This document shows positions 7,042 to 14,339 of a stretch of DNA of 21,547 bases, in pieces. This DNA is from a virus. The notes under the pieces are model-generated. The model was given only the letters and a program-made list of their open reading frames with translations, had not been told where the DNA came from and made no database searches. Each line of letters opens with the position of its first letter. Position 1 is the first letter of the stretch. The stretch is from positions 1 through 21,547 of IMG/VR virus record IMGVR_UViG_3300028859_000067; one strand, 5' to 3'. Position numbers and translations under genes: made by a program.

Positions 7042-7105
7042 TACTAATAACACATAAAAAATAGGAGCCAATTAATTGGCTCCTATTTTTTATGTGTTAT
7101 TAGTA
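7042..7105. terminator. 64-bp perfect palindrome, bidirectional terminator
   Basis: Bases 7042-7105 are a perfect inverted repeat, 32 bp per arm, centred between 7073 and 7074. The core GGAGCC/GGCTCC is flanked by A6 and T6, so each strand reads as GC stem plus U-run. It separates the plus-strand 6242 gene from the convergent minus-strand phoH-like gene, whose TAA stop (7102-7100) lies inside the right arm. Confidence 0.9.
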
Positions 7106-7849
7106 ATCTCCAAAAATTTTAAGAACTTCAGACACAACTGGGTGTCTTTCTATATCTTTATGGTCAAATTCAATACTAGCTATATATTTCGCTTCACCAT
7201 ATTTCTCTAACAGATTTTTAAATCTTAATAATCCATTTTCTCCAGTTCTCTTATCTGTCTGATCATTATCTCCTGTAACGACCAACTTTGACCCATCACA
7301 AAGGCGCGTAAATACAGCCTTTATCTGGTTTTGTGTTGCATTTTGGCTTTCATCAACAATTACAAAAGTATTTCTAATATTTCTCCCTCTCATAAAACCA
7401 ATTGGAGTTATTTCAATAGTATTATTTTCCAACAAATTATCAATTTCCTTTTGGCTATAATACTCTGATAAAACATCAAATAATGGAATTAACCATGGAG
7501 CTAATTTTTCTTTTAAATCTCCAGGTAAAAAACCCACGCTTTCATCGTCCACTCCAACCAAAGGTCGGCATAAAATAATTTTTTCAACAGTTTTTTCTGA
7601 TAATGCTTTAATAGCAGCGAGCATTGCAAGATATGTTTTGCCAGTTCCAGCACACCCAGAAGCCAAAACAATCATTTTTTCTACATCTAATAAATATTCC
7701 AAATACTCTTCTTGGTGTACATTTCTGGGTATAATACGAACTGCTTTTCGTATTCCTGTTTTTGTAGTATAATTTGCTTTTGCTGGTTGACTTTTCGTTG
7801 CGGTTAAATTTGATTCTTGTGGAGGGCGCTGTTTTTTAAGTCTCGACAT
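7100..7849 (-). CDS. phoH: PhoH-like P-loop ATPase, 249 aa
   Basis: Walker A GCAGTGKT at residues 65-72, Walker B FVIVDESQNAT with the catalytic pair Asp165/Glu166 (VDES), and the PhoH signature GDNDQTD at 193-199 following KLVVTG. PhoH-family proteins are RNA/nucleotide-linked ATPases with a helicase-like fold, common in phages; their precise role is unsettled. The basic N-terminal ~45 residues (SRLKKQRPP...) are poorly conserved-looking. I place the start at ATG 7849 because AGGAGA (7861-7856) is six bases upstream; the in-frame ATG at 7873 overlaps the late-type promoter box (7883-7877), so it would not be in the message. A single-gene unit ending in the shared palindromic terminator. Confidence 0.92.
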   Translation of the reverse strand: MSRLKKQRPPQESNLTATKSQPAKANYTTKTGIRKAVRIIPRNVHQEEYLEYLLDVEKMIVLASGCAGTGKTYLAMLAAIKALSEKTVEKIILCRPLVGVDDESVGFLPGDLKEKLAPWLIPLFDVLSEYYSQKEIDNLLENNTIEITPIGFMRGRNIRNTFVIVDESQNATQNQIKAVFTRLCDGSKLVVTGDNDQTDKRTGENGLLRFKNLLEKYGEAKYIASIEFDHKDIERHPVVSEVLKIFGDY

Positions 7850-7876
7850 GCAGTATCTCCTATAGTAGTTCATTAG

Positions 7877-7883
7877 TATTTAT
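7877..7883 (-). promoter_or_regulatory. late-type promoter for phoH-like gene
   Basis: Minus-strand ATAAATACTAAT fits the T4 late consensus TATAAATACTATT closely. Expected start near 7870, leaving a leader of about 20 nt with AGGAGA before ATG 7849. Confidence 0.6.
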
Positions 7884-7908
7884 TGGATTAAAAAATTTAT
7901 TCCATATG

Positions 7909-7942
7909 ATAAATACTTAGATGAGAATAGGAAAGCTAAATA
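7909..7942 (+). promoter_or_regulatory. two tandem late-type promoters before the 7960 gene
   Basis: ATAAATACTTA at 7909-7919 and CTAAATACTAATAGG at 7936-7950, 27 bp apart. The second overlaps the approach to the ribosome site AGGTGA (7948-7953), six bases before ATG 7960. The second is nearly the same block as the one before the 9433 gene. Confidence 0.6.
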
Positions 7943-7959
7943 CTAATAGGTGATTCCAC

Positions 7960-8502
7960 ATGTCAGATATAAATATCGCAGCTATATTGGATAATATTAA
8001 GCAAGTTTCATTGTCTCCTTCAAGTATGGATATACTAAGAGAATTTGAAAGAGTTATTGATGAAAATGGTTGTTACGCTTTTCATCATTATAAATCTTTA
8101 GAATTAGTAGAAGGACCAATTATATCTGCCTATAGAGTGAAATGCATTTTTATGAGTCCTCTCAAAAAAATGCCCGATCCTTCTGGAGCAGCAAGATTGC
8201 TTCCATATGGAGTTAAAGTTAGTTATAAAAAAGCTTGGTTGAAATATCCAATTAAATTAAAATCTGAAAATGATTTTAGAGCAGGTATAAAAAAGCCAAA
8301 GATTGCCAAAACAGAAGTTTGGCTGGTATATATCGATATGCCAAAATACTTAATAAAAAATATTACTAGTGGTAGTAAAGAAATCATGGATAAAGAAATG
8401 GATATGAATGATATAGACGATGCATATGAAGAGGGGCTGGACTCTTATCGCGGAATAAAACAAGGAGAGCAAAAGCAAGAAGAAGAACATCCAGGATTTT
8501 AA
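7960..8502 (+). CDS. hypothetical late protein, 180 aa
   Basis: Not recognised. Ribosome site AGGTGA and two late-type boxes precede it, so it is probably expressed late. The body (residues 1-135) looks like a compact alpha/beta domain with the motif PDPSGAARLLPYGVKVSYKK; the last ~35 residues are highly charged, rich in Glu, Gln and Lys, and look disordered. No membrane segment or signal. The gene is followed after two bases by a homing endonuclease inserted between it and the 9433 gene, which has the same kind of promoter; the two were probably neighbours in a late operon, and both may be virion or assembly proteins. Confidence 0.65.
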   Translation: MSDINIAAILDNIKQVSLSPSSMDILREFERVIDENGCYAFHHYKSLELVEGPIISAYRVKCIFMSPLKKMPDPSGAARLLPYGVKVSYKKAWLKYPIKLKSENDFRAGIKKPKIAKTEVWLVYIDMPKYLIKNITSGSKEIMDKEMDMNDIDDAYEEGLDSYRGIKQGEQKQEEEHPGF

Positions 8503-8504
8503 AT

Positions 8505-9449
8505 ATGAAGAAATTGACTTTAAAAGAATTCATTGATAAAGCAAATATAGTTCATAATTTTAAATATGATTACATTAATAGCATATATATAAACAGTCGC
8601 TCAAAAATTATAATAAATTGCAAAATATGTAAAGTAAAATTTGCTCAAAATTCAAACAAACATTTGAGTGGAAAAGGTTGCCCTGCTTGTGGAGGAACTA
8701 AAAAAATTACCACAAAAGAATTCATTGATAAAGCAAATATAGTTCATAATTTTAAATATGATTACAGCAAATCCATATATGCAAATAATCATACCAAAAT
8801 CATAATAATTTGCAAAAAATGTCATAATGAATTTACTCAAACTCCTAATAGCCATTTAGCAGGATATGGTTGCAAAAATTGTTTTTTCTATTCTTTAACA
8901 TATAATATTGCTGAATTCATTGATAAAGCAAATATAGTTCATAATTTTAAATATGATTACAGCAAATCCATATATGCAAATAATCATACCAAAATCATAA
9001 TAATTTGCAAAAAATGTCATAATGAATTTACTCAAACTCCCCACAATCATTTAGCAGCAAAAGGATGCGCACAATGCTGTGAATCAAAAGGAGAAAAAAT
9101 AATTAGAAAATATTTACTTGAAAATAACATTAATTTTGAAAACCAATTTAAAATTTCAAAATGTAAAAATAAAAGAATGCTATCATTTGATTTTTCAATT
9201 TTTGAAGCAGAAAAATTAATTGGATTGATAGAATTTCAAGGAATGCAACATTATAAATCTATTAAAAGCTGGGATGGCGAAAAAGGATTTATTCAAAGAA
9301 AATTTAGAGACTCTATAAAATCCAATTTTTGCAGAGAAAACAATATTCCTCTACTTATTATTCCATATTGGAATAAAAATAATATAGAAGAAATATTAAA
9401 TAATTTTATCATAAATATTAATAGGTGCAAATATGACGAAACTATTTGA
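8505..9449 (+). CDS. Vsr-like (EDxHD-type) homing endonuclease with three zinc ribbons, 314 aa
   Basis: Residues 1-195 are three repeats of a ~64-residue unit: EFIDKANIVHNFKYDY, then CKxC and CxxC pairs (CKIC/CPAC, CKKC/CKNC, CKKC/CAQC), i.e. treble-clef or ribbon DNA-binding modules of the DUF723 style. Residues ~198-314 are a Vsr-like PD-(D/E)XK-related nuclease: GEKIIRKYL, LSFDFSIF, GLIEFQGMQHY and a final IPLLIIPYW; likely active residues are the Glu after the ribbon, Asp in FDF and His in QHY. Paralogue of the 18740 protein. It lies between two late genes, two bases after one stop and overlapping the next start by 17 bases, the expected site for an intergenic homing gene. Repeats two and three share an exact 128-bp DNA match. 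No strong ribosome site. Confidence 0.75.
   Translation: MKKLTLKEFIDKANIVHNFKYDYINSIYINSRSKIIINCKICKVKFAQNSNKHLSGKGCPACGGTKKITTKEFIDKANIVHNFKYDYSKSIYANNHTKIIIICKKCHNEFTQTPNSHLAGYGCKNCFFYSLTYNIAEFIDKANIVHNFKYDYSKSIYANNHTKIIIICKKCHNEFTQTPHNHLAAKGCAQCCESKGEKIIRKYLLENNINFENQFKISKCKNKRMLSFDFSIFEAEKLIGLIEFQGMQHYKSIKSWDGEKGFIQRKFRDSIKSNFCRENNIPLLIIPYWNKNNIEEILNNFIININRCKYDETI
8526..9040 (+). repeat. intragenic duplication: exact 128-bp direct repeat plus a 49-bp third copy
   Basis: Bases 8718-8845 and 8913-9040 are identical over 128 bp (195 bp apart), and their first 49 bases also occur at 8526-8574. They encode successive zinc-ribbon modules. No synonymous differences exist in the matched part, so the duplication or conversion is recent. 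Confidence 0.92.
9411..9417 (+). promoter_or_regulatory. late-type promoter for the 9433 gene
   Basis: ATAAATATTAATAGGTG at 9411-9427 combines a late box and the ribosome site AGGTG, closely matching the block at 7937-7952. It lies within the last codons of the homing endonuclease, so the insertion left the downstream gene with its own promoter. Confidence 0.55.
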
Positions 9450-9999
9450 AGGATTTGAAGTAAGTGATTTGGTAAATGTATTGGAACCAAAAATTCATAT
9501 AGACGAATTCAACTCAAAAATGGGAAAAGACGATGATATAATTGTTCTGTCTTTTTTGATTAATGACAAACAAGCAAGTATCGATTTTATTGATTTTATA
9601 GAAAGAGGATATAATTTCGTGCTGGACTGTGATATATCAGATAGCGAATTAAAGCCAGGTAGTTATTTAGTTTTCGTAGAATTATTAAGAAGACGACGAG
9701 TTATTGATCAAATTTTTCAGTTGCTTTCTGATTTATCTGCTGCAAGTCAACTAAATATAAACGATTGGAAGTTTCGTTATATGAATTCAGAAAATTACTA
9801 TCCAGTGACTGCCAAAGAAATGAAACTACATATTCCGTTATATCCAAGAGCTTACAATGAAAAATATAATAAGCCAATTGAAGATGTAAAACAACTTGCA
9901 GGTCTTCAAACTGAAAATTATTATTATAAAGATTCATTAATTGAACAATTACAATTTAATGCAGGTGTACACAATGTCAATAAAAACAGTAATCTCTAA
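9433..9999 (+). CDS. hypothetical late protein, 188 aa
   Basis: Not recognised. AGGTG at 9423-9427 is six bases before ATG 9433; the first 17 bases overlap the end of the homing endonuclease gene. Acidic, alpha/beta-looking soluble protein with YPVTAKEMKLHIPLYPRAY around residues 122-140; this proline/tyrosine-rich segment may be a conserved core. No membrane segments. Its tail overlaps the start of the next gene by 26 bases (stop 9999, next ATG 9974), implying coupled translation. Given its late promoter and position before lysis and tail genes, a virion or assembly role is possible but unproven. Confidence 0.65.
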   Translation: MTKLFEGFEVSDLVNVLEPKIHIDEFNSKMGKDDDIIVLSFLINDKQASIDFIDFIERGYNFVLDCDISDSELKPGSYLVFVELLRRRRVIDQIFQLLSDLSAASQLNINDWKFRYMNSENYYPVTAKEMKLHIPLYPRAYNEKYNKPIEDVKQLAGLQTENYYYKDSLIEQLQFNAGVHNVNKNSNL

Positions 10000-10564
10000 T
10001 TTATTTTCATCAAAATCTACGAGTCAACCAGTTCCTGAGATAAATAAAACTGAACCAATTACATTGGCAGCGCAGCCAATAATTACTAACACGTTAACCC
10101 TTCAGAAGGAGTCTATTAATATGTCAATCATTAAAGATATAGAATCATTTGCAAGCAAGTTTGAAGCTGAATTTACCAAGTTATGGGGCAAAGCTCCAAC
10201 CCTTTCAACAATTGCATTAACAACCATAAAATTTGCTGCTCCATTAATTGAATCTGTTGTTGGTATTGAAGCTGGAGCAGGTGCAAGCACAGAAGTAACA
10301 GAAATATTAGATGATGTTGAGCACAGTCTTGTTGCTGCTGCTGGATTAGTAACAGCAGTAGGTCCAACTGTTTCTGTTACAAATCTAATTACTGGTATTT
10401 CCAACGATTTGACTGCACTTTTGGCTGCTGGACATGTAACTAACTCCACCAGTGTTTCAAATATTACTCTTGTAGTTAAAGAATTGGCTGCATTGCTTGG
10501 ATCACTTCCAGCACCAGCGCCAGTGTCAACTGTTCCAGTTGTAGCAACTGTAGCAACTGTTTAA
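9974..10564 (+). CDS. Ala/Val-rich small protein in lysis-gene region, 196 aa, two possible starts
   Basis: Two in-frame starts have good ribosome sites: ATG 9974 with CAGGTG upstream (196 aa), and ATG 10121 with AAGGAG upstream (147 aa, beginning MSIIKDIESFASKFEAEF). The first 49 residues are Ser/Thr/Pro-rich linker-like sequence; the rest begins with an amphipathic helix, then several hydrophobic stretches (about 75-95 and 115-140) and ends in a Pro-Ala-Val tail containing a repeated VATV. It resembles small uncharacterised phage proteins often found near holin and endolysin genes. The hydrophobic stretches are too polar for me to call true membrane spans. Followed by a strong terminator. 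A holin-like or membrane-associated role is a guess from context. Confidence 0.6.
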   Translation: MSIKTVISNLFSSKSTSQPVPEINKTEPITLAAQPIITNTLTLQKESINMSIIKDIESFASKFEAEFTKLWGKAPTLSTIALTTIKFAAPLIESVVGIEAGAGASTEVTEILDDVEHSLVAAAGLVTAVGPTVSVTNLITGISNDLTALLAAGHVTNSTSVSNITLVVKELAALLGSLPAPAPVSTVPVVATVATV

Positions 10565-10577
10565 TTTTTATTAAACC

Positions 10578-10612
10578 AAAAAACCACTTGTAATTATTAC
10601 AAGTGGTTTTTT
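10578..10612 (+). terminator. rho-independent terminator after the 9974 gene
   Basis: Perfect 16-bp stem 10578-10593 / 10597-10612 with loop TTA: A6-CCACTTGTAA pairs with TTACAAGTGG-T6. Symmetric A6/T6 arms would also work on the other strand, although no minus gene ends here. Confidence 0.9.
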
Positions 10613-10630
10613 ATTTCCTTTCTTCTTTGC

Positions 10631-10637
10631 ATAAATA
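10631..10637 (+). promoter_or_regulatory. late-type promoter for the membrane protein gene
   Basis: GCATAAATATAT with the ATAAATA box at 10631-10637, just after the terminator. Expected start near 10643, leaving a leader of about 12-14 nt that contains AGAGG (10646-10650). Confidence 0.55.
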
Positions 10638-10656
10638 TATCCAGTAGAGGTCAATG

Positions 10657-11397
10657 ATGTTAGAAAATAATATTTTGTTGTATTCAAAAATTGCTGCTTT
10701 TATAAGCCTGTTTCTGTTTTTTATTTCAATGAGCGTATTGGTTTGGAGTGGTCTTAAACTTCCCAATCAAATATCATCATTAATGTCTCAAACACAAACT
10801 GATTTAGTCCAAACTCATATTCTATTGAACAATTTAAATGATACTATTACTAGAACTAACCTTACATTAGATTCTGTTAATAGACAGTGCGGGGTTTCTG
10901 AAAAACCATGCGGAACTTTAGCTGATATAAATAAAACACTGGGAACTATTCGCGGAACATTTGGTCAAATTGAAATCGCTGCAAATCATGAAGATAAAAA
11001 TCTTTATACACTAGATTCGCAAGAAACACAAATATTTAAAGATTCTCATCAATTAATTATCAACGGAAATACATCTTTATTCGCATTAACTTCTACATTA
11101 AATACATTTAATAATGCTGAGAAGAATTTACCTGCGTTATTTAACGTTACTACTGGAACTATTACTGATTTGGATGGAGCAGTAAAACGAATAAACAATA
11201 AATTAGATGATTCAAGGTTTGAATCTATTACTACTCATTTGGATAATATATCTGCTCATGTAGATGGAATGACTGCTGATACTCAATATAAAATGCATCA
11301 ATTATTTCATCCAGATAAAGTTAAATTAACTTTCTGGTCTGGAACAGATGCTACGCTAATGTATATTCACTCTCACATTTTGCCACCATTATTTTAA
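10657..11397 (+). CDS. single-pass membrane protein beside endolysin, 246 aa
   Basis: One clear hydrophobic segment near the N-terminus, about residues 8-32 (YSKIAAFISLFLFF...VLVW), then a long polar region predicted as helical/coiled (repeated Thr, Asn, Leu heptad-like spacing) with two cysteines in RQCGVSEKPCGTLADINKTL. Topology is probably short N-terminus inside and the bulk in the periplasm. Similar membrane-anchored proteins lie beside endolysin genes in other phages; the role could be holin partner, spanin-like or unrelated. Start taken at the second of two adjacent ATGs (10657) because AGAGG is six bases upstream; 10654 would leave only three. The endolysin gene follows after 46 bases. 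Confidence 0.65.
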   Translation: MLENNILLYSKIAAFISLFLFFISMSVLVWSGLKLPNQISSLMSQTQTDLVQTHILLNNLNDTITRTNLTLDSVNRQCGVSEKPCGTLADINKTLGTIRGTFGQIEIAANHEDKNLYTLDSQETQIFKDSHQLIINGNTSLFALTSTLNTFNNAEKNLPALFNVTTGTITDLDGAVKRINNKLDDSRFESITTHLDNISAHVDGMTADTQYKMHQLFHPDKVKLTFWSGTDATLMYIHSHILPPLF

Positions 11398-11443
11398 TAA
11401 CCATATTTAACTTAAATAATTAAATTTAATCATAGAGGAAATG

Positions 11444-11848
11444 ATGGACATAACAGCAGGAATTGATTTGATAAAAGAATTTGAAGGATGTAGATTAACT
11501 GAATATCAAGATATTGCTGGAGTTTTAACAATTGGTTGGGGACACAAGATTTTATCCAATGAAAATTTTTCCGATGGAATAACTCAAGCTCAAGCTGATA
11601 TTATTTTAAACTCTGATTTGATAGTAATCAAAAAATACTTAGAATCTATACCAAACTTAACTGACAACCAAGCATCCGCTTTGGCTGATTTTGGATACAA
11701 TCTTGGGTTGGGAAGTTTAAAAACGATGGTTTTACATGGATTAAATAACGTCCAATCTCAAATTCTTCGTTGGAATAAAGCAGGAGGAGTGGTTGCTCCT
11801 GGTCTTGCTCGAAGACGACAAGCTGAACTTGCTTTATGGTCTTCATAA
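11444..11848 (+). CDS. endolysin, T4-type lysozyme (GH24 muramidase), 134 aa
   Basis: Cleaves the MurNAc-GlcNAc bond of peptidoglycan for host lysis. The catalytic triad spacing is that of T4 lysozyme: Glu14 in EFEGCRL, Asp23 in YQDIAG and Thr29 in TIGWGH (+9, +6). Further family landmarks: ALADFGYNLG and the C-terminal GLARRRQAELALW. At 134 residues it is slightly shorter than T4 lysozyme (164) and close to the P22/lambdoid group in length. No signal peptide or SAR segment, so a holin is needed for export. Two adjacent ATGs (11441, 11444); AGAGGA at 11434-11439 favours 11444. A weak late-type box (TTAAATA near 11412) precedes it, and a palindromic terminator follows three bases after the stop. 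Confidence 0.93.
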   Translation: MDITAGIDLIKEFEGCRLTEYQDIAGVLTIGWGHKILSNENFSDGITQAQADIILNSDLIVIKKYLESIPNLTDNQASALADFGYNLGLGSLKTMVLHGLNNVQSQILRWNKAGGVVAPGLARRRQAELALWSS

Positions 11849-11850
11849 AA

Positions 11851-11882
11851 TAAAAAAGAGCTGGTATACCAGCTCTTTTTTA
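11851..11882. terminator. 32-bp perfect palindromic terminator after endolysin
   Basis: Perfect inverted repeat 11851-11882, 16 bp per arm, core GAGCTGGTA/TACCAGCTC flanked by A6 and T6. Plus-strand terminator for the lysis genes; the next late box begins six bases later. Confidence 0.9.
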
Positions 11883-11887
11883 ATGAA

Positions 11888-11894
11888 CTAAATA
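11888..11894 (+). promoter_or_regulatory. late-type promoter for the gp5-like gene
   Basis: CTAAATACTTTTG at 11888-11900. Expected start near 11900, so the leader is only about ten bases and begins with the ribosome site AGGAA (11901-11905) before ATG 11910. Confidence 0.6.
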
Positions 11895-11909
11895 CTTTTG
11901 AGGAAATCA

Positions 11910-14156
11910 ATGTCCAATAAAAGAATGGGAAGTAAAAGTGCTCCATATATGAGAACAGACAACACTGGCCTTTTTCATAGCCCTGGACCATATATTGCAA
12001 TTGTAAAGAATAATATAGATCCCAGTCGTGCTGGGAGATTGCAAGTTTATATCCCACAATTTGGAGGAAGCGATGAAAATAATCCATCCAATTGGTTGAC
12101 TGTTTCTTATGCTTCTCCTTTTGCTGGACAAACACGGCAACGAATTGACGTAAATTCATACGTTGATACCAACATAGACGTAACTAATCAATATGAGAAT
12201 AGCTTTCAAAGTTATGGATTTTGGTTCGTTCCGCCTGATTTAAATGGTCGAGTGTTGGTTATTTTTGCTAACGGTGATCCATCACAAGGATATTATTTTG
12301 CTTGTATTAGAGATTCTATGGATTCACATATGACTCCTGGAATTGGTGCCGTAAAAGCATCAAAAAGTGCAACAGATGGTGGCTATATTTGGCGTCCTAC
12401 TGGGGCAAATGCTATAGCAACTCATACAATGCTGCAATCTTATATTGAATTAACTCAAAATGGTAAATCTGAGATTCCTTTTAGATTACCAGTAAGCGAA
12501 CCTGTATTAATAGCTCAAGCAAATTCATCTCCTTCCACCCCGTTGCAAGTTCAAATGGTTCCGCAAGTTTATCAAACAAAACAATTAGGAATGCAAGGAC
12601 TAGCTTTTGATTTTATTAGAGGGTCCACTAGCGCATCTAGTGTAAGGGAAAATCCTAGTCAAGTATTTGGTATTAGTACTCCAGGTAGATTAATATCTTT
12701 TGCTAATGTAGCAACTAGTGCAAGTGTCATTTCACAAATTCAAGAATTTTTAAATTCTAATCAAGTAGAAATAGTTAGTAACAATCAAGAAAATCAAGAT
12801 TCTTTAACAAAATCTCTTACTTGCACATATAGAACAGGAGGCCATTCATTTGTAATGGATGATGGCACCATCGATGGATTTGATCAAGGGATAAGAATCA
12901 GAACAACTTCTGGCAATGAAATTTTGATGGATGATACTAATGGGCAAATTTACATAATTAATAGCCAAGGAACAGCTTGGGTTGAACTTTCTCCTTCTGG
13001 GTATATTGACATATTTTCAGCTAATAATTTTTCTATTAGAAGTCAAGGTGATATTAATTTTCATGCTGATAAAAATATCAATATGAATGCAATTGGAAAA
13101 ATTAAAATTCATAGCGGAGACACGACTCAAATTGATAGCATTGGCTCTTTAACTACCAGATCATCCAGTGATTTTACACTATACAGTACTGATTCAATAC
13201 AATTAGGGACTTCTGGAACAGTAGCCATAGATTCAAAAGGAGCAGGAAGCATTCAAAGTGGAGATGTATTAAATATTAAAGGAACTAAAATAAATTTGAA
13301 TAGCGGAAGCGGAAAGAATGTTAAAGATCCTGGAATATTACAGCAAAGTAAACAAATTGATGTTATTCAATCTGATGGAAGTAAAGTATGGTGGTCCAAT
13401 GGTAAATTTGACTCTATTTGTTCTCGTGCTCCTGCTCATGAACCTTGGCCAAATCATGAGATAAATGGTATCAAAACTACTGCGGCTCAAGGAAATGATT
13501 CAGGCCAATCAATAGTTAGACCGCAAACAGGAACTACAAGTTCTGGAGTTCGCGGCACAACAACAGGAAAAACAATAAATGAATCTCAAATTGCTTCCCA
13601 GCCAGTAGTTGGAGTTTTATGCGGATTAACTGTTAGACAAACTCAAGCGTTATTGGCGCAAATTGGACAAAATGAAAATAGTGGAAATTATTCTGGTCAA
13701 AATTCATTGGGATTTGCTGGAAAATATCAACTTGGAGCAGATGCTCTCATTGATTGTGGGTTAATGAAACAAGGAAGTCATTCGTCTGGAACTAATTTAA
13801 CAGCAATAAATAATCCAGCTAATTGGACCGGAAATCCATGCAGTAGTGTTTCTGATTTCTTAAATAATCCATCTATTCAAGAACAAGCAATAATGTTATA
13901 TACAAAAAAGCATTGCATATCATTACAAAAGGCAAAAGTTATAACTTCAGCATCTACACCAGAAGAAATTGGGGGTTATTTAATGGCTGCTCATTTAGTG
14001 GGAGTTGGAGGAGCAATCAAGTTATTTCAAATTCAAAATAATTTACAATCGTCGTCATCTGCTTTAACTAAAGATGCAAATGGAACAACAAGTAATTACT
14101 ATTTTGCTCAAGGCTCAAATGCAGTTGCTTTGGGAAGCAGTTCAGAAAAAGCATAA
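11910..14156 (+). CDS. 5: gp5-like baseplate hub / tail spike with C-terminal cell-wall hydrolase domain, 748 aa
   Basis: Central spike of the contractile tail. Residues ~25-130 are an OB-fold like T4 gp5/VgrG: IDPSRAGRLQVYIPQFG, then FVPPDLNGRVLVIFANGDPSQGYYF in two parts. Residues ~330-470 carry short strand repeats (GDINFHADKNINM, GKIKIHSGD, GTVAIDSKGAG) typical of the trimeric beta-helix needle. Residues ~570-740 look like a lysozyme/transglycosylase-type domain: IGQNENSGNYSGQNS with a candidate catalytic Glu in NENSG, then GFAGKYQLGADALIDCG. In T4 gp5 the lysozyme sits between OB-fold and needle; here it is after the needle. ATG 11910 is chosen over the in-frame TTG 11898 because TGAGGAA lies just before it and the late promoter covers 11888-11900. 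Confidence 0.82.
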   Translation: MSNKRMGSKSAPYMRTDNTGLFHSPGPYIAIVKNNIDPSRAGRLQVYIPQFGGSDENNPSNWLTVSYASPFAGQTRQRIDVNSYVDTNIDVTNQYENSFQSYGFWFVPPDLNGRVLVIFANGDPSQGYYFACIRDSMDSHMTPGIGAVKASKSATDGGYIWRPTGANAIATHTMLQSYIELTQNGKSEIPFRLPVSEPVLIAQANSSPSTPLQVQMVPQVYQTKQLGMQGLAFDFIRGSTSASSVRENPSQVFGISTPGRLISFANVATSASVISQIQEFLNSNQVEIVSNNQENQDSLTKSLTCTYRTGGHSFVMDDGTIDGFDQGIRIRTTSGNEILMDDTNGQIYIINSQGTAWVELSPSGYIDIFSANNFSIRSQGDINFHADKNINMNAIGKIKIHSGDTTQIDSIGSLTTRSSSDFTLYSTDSIQLGTSGTVAIDSKGAGSIQSGDVLNIKGTKINLNSGSGKNVKDPGILQQSKQIDVIQSDGSKVWWSNGKFDSICSRAPAHEPWPNHEINGIKTTAAQGNDSGQSIVRPQTGTTSSGVRGTTTGKTINESQIASQPVVGVLCGLTVRQTQALLAQIGQNENSGNYSGQNSLGFAGKYQLGADALIDCGLMKQGSHSSGTNLTAINNPANWTGNPCSSVSDFLNNPSIQEQAIMLYTKKHCISLQKAKVITSASTPEEIGGYLMAAHLVGVGGAIKLFQIQNNLQSSSSALTKDANGTTSNYYFAQGSNAVALGSSSEKA

Positions 14157-14179
14157 ATGGGAATGCATCCAAATAATGC

Positions 14180-14335
14180 TTGCCTGCTCTATCACATCTG
14201 GCTGCTCAAGAAATATGGAATCATAATGCTATAAAATCAAATAAAAATGGAATTGAATTAATAACTATTTGGGAAATAGATTGGAACAAAAATAAAGAGC
14301 AAATCAAACAAGACTTGCTCTGTAAATTAAAATAA
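14180..14335 (+). pseudogene. remnant of a homing endonuclease (C-terminal fragment)
   Basis: A 51-codon open stretch without ATG or ribosome site, bounded upstream by an in-frame TAA. Its end, NGIELITIWEIDW followed by NKNKEQIKQDLLCKLK, is the usual C-terminal signature of free-standing phage homing endonucleases (a strand ending IWE-DW, then a short helix to the stop). No nuclease or zinc-ribbon part remains. It fills the gap between the convergent gp5-like and gp46-like genes, where an intact homing gene may once have sat. The minus-strand terminator hairpin of gp46 lies inside it. Confidence 0.6.
14286..14321 (-). terminator. terminator for the gp47-gp46 operon
   Basis: On the minus strand AGAGCAA (14321-14315) pairs with TTGCTCT (14302-14296), a 7-bp stem with a 12-nt loop, followed by TTATTTTTGT. 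It lies about 20 bases past the gp46 stop. Confidence 0.6.
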
Positions 14336-14339
14336 TATT

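Noticed and set aside
8513-8540. TTGACT near the start of the 8505 endonuclease as a promoter
   Set aside because: No -10 hexamer at a suitable distance, and it is within coding sequence.
10102-10449. 115-codon minus-strand frame
   Set aside because: It is antisense to the 9974 gene, has no ribosome site or promoter, and has a biased composition expected of a shadow frame.
11758-12159. 133-codon minus-strand frame
   Set aside because: It runs across the endolysin terminator and antisense to two well-supported genes; no start signals.
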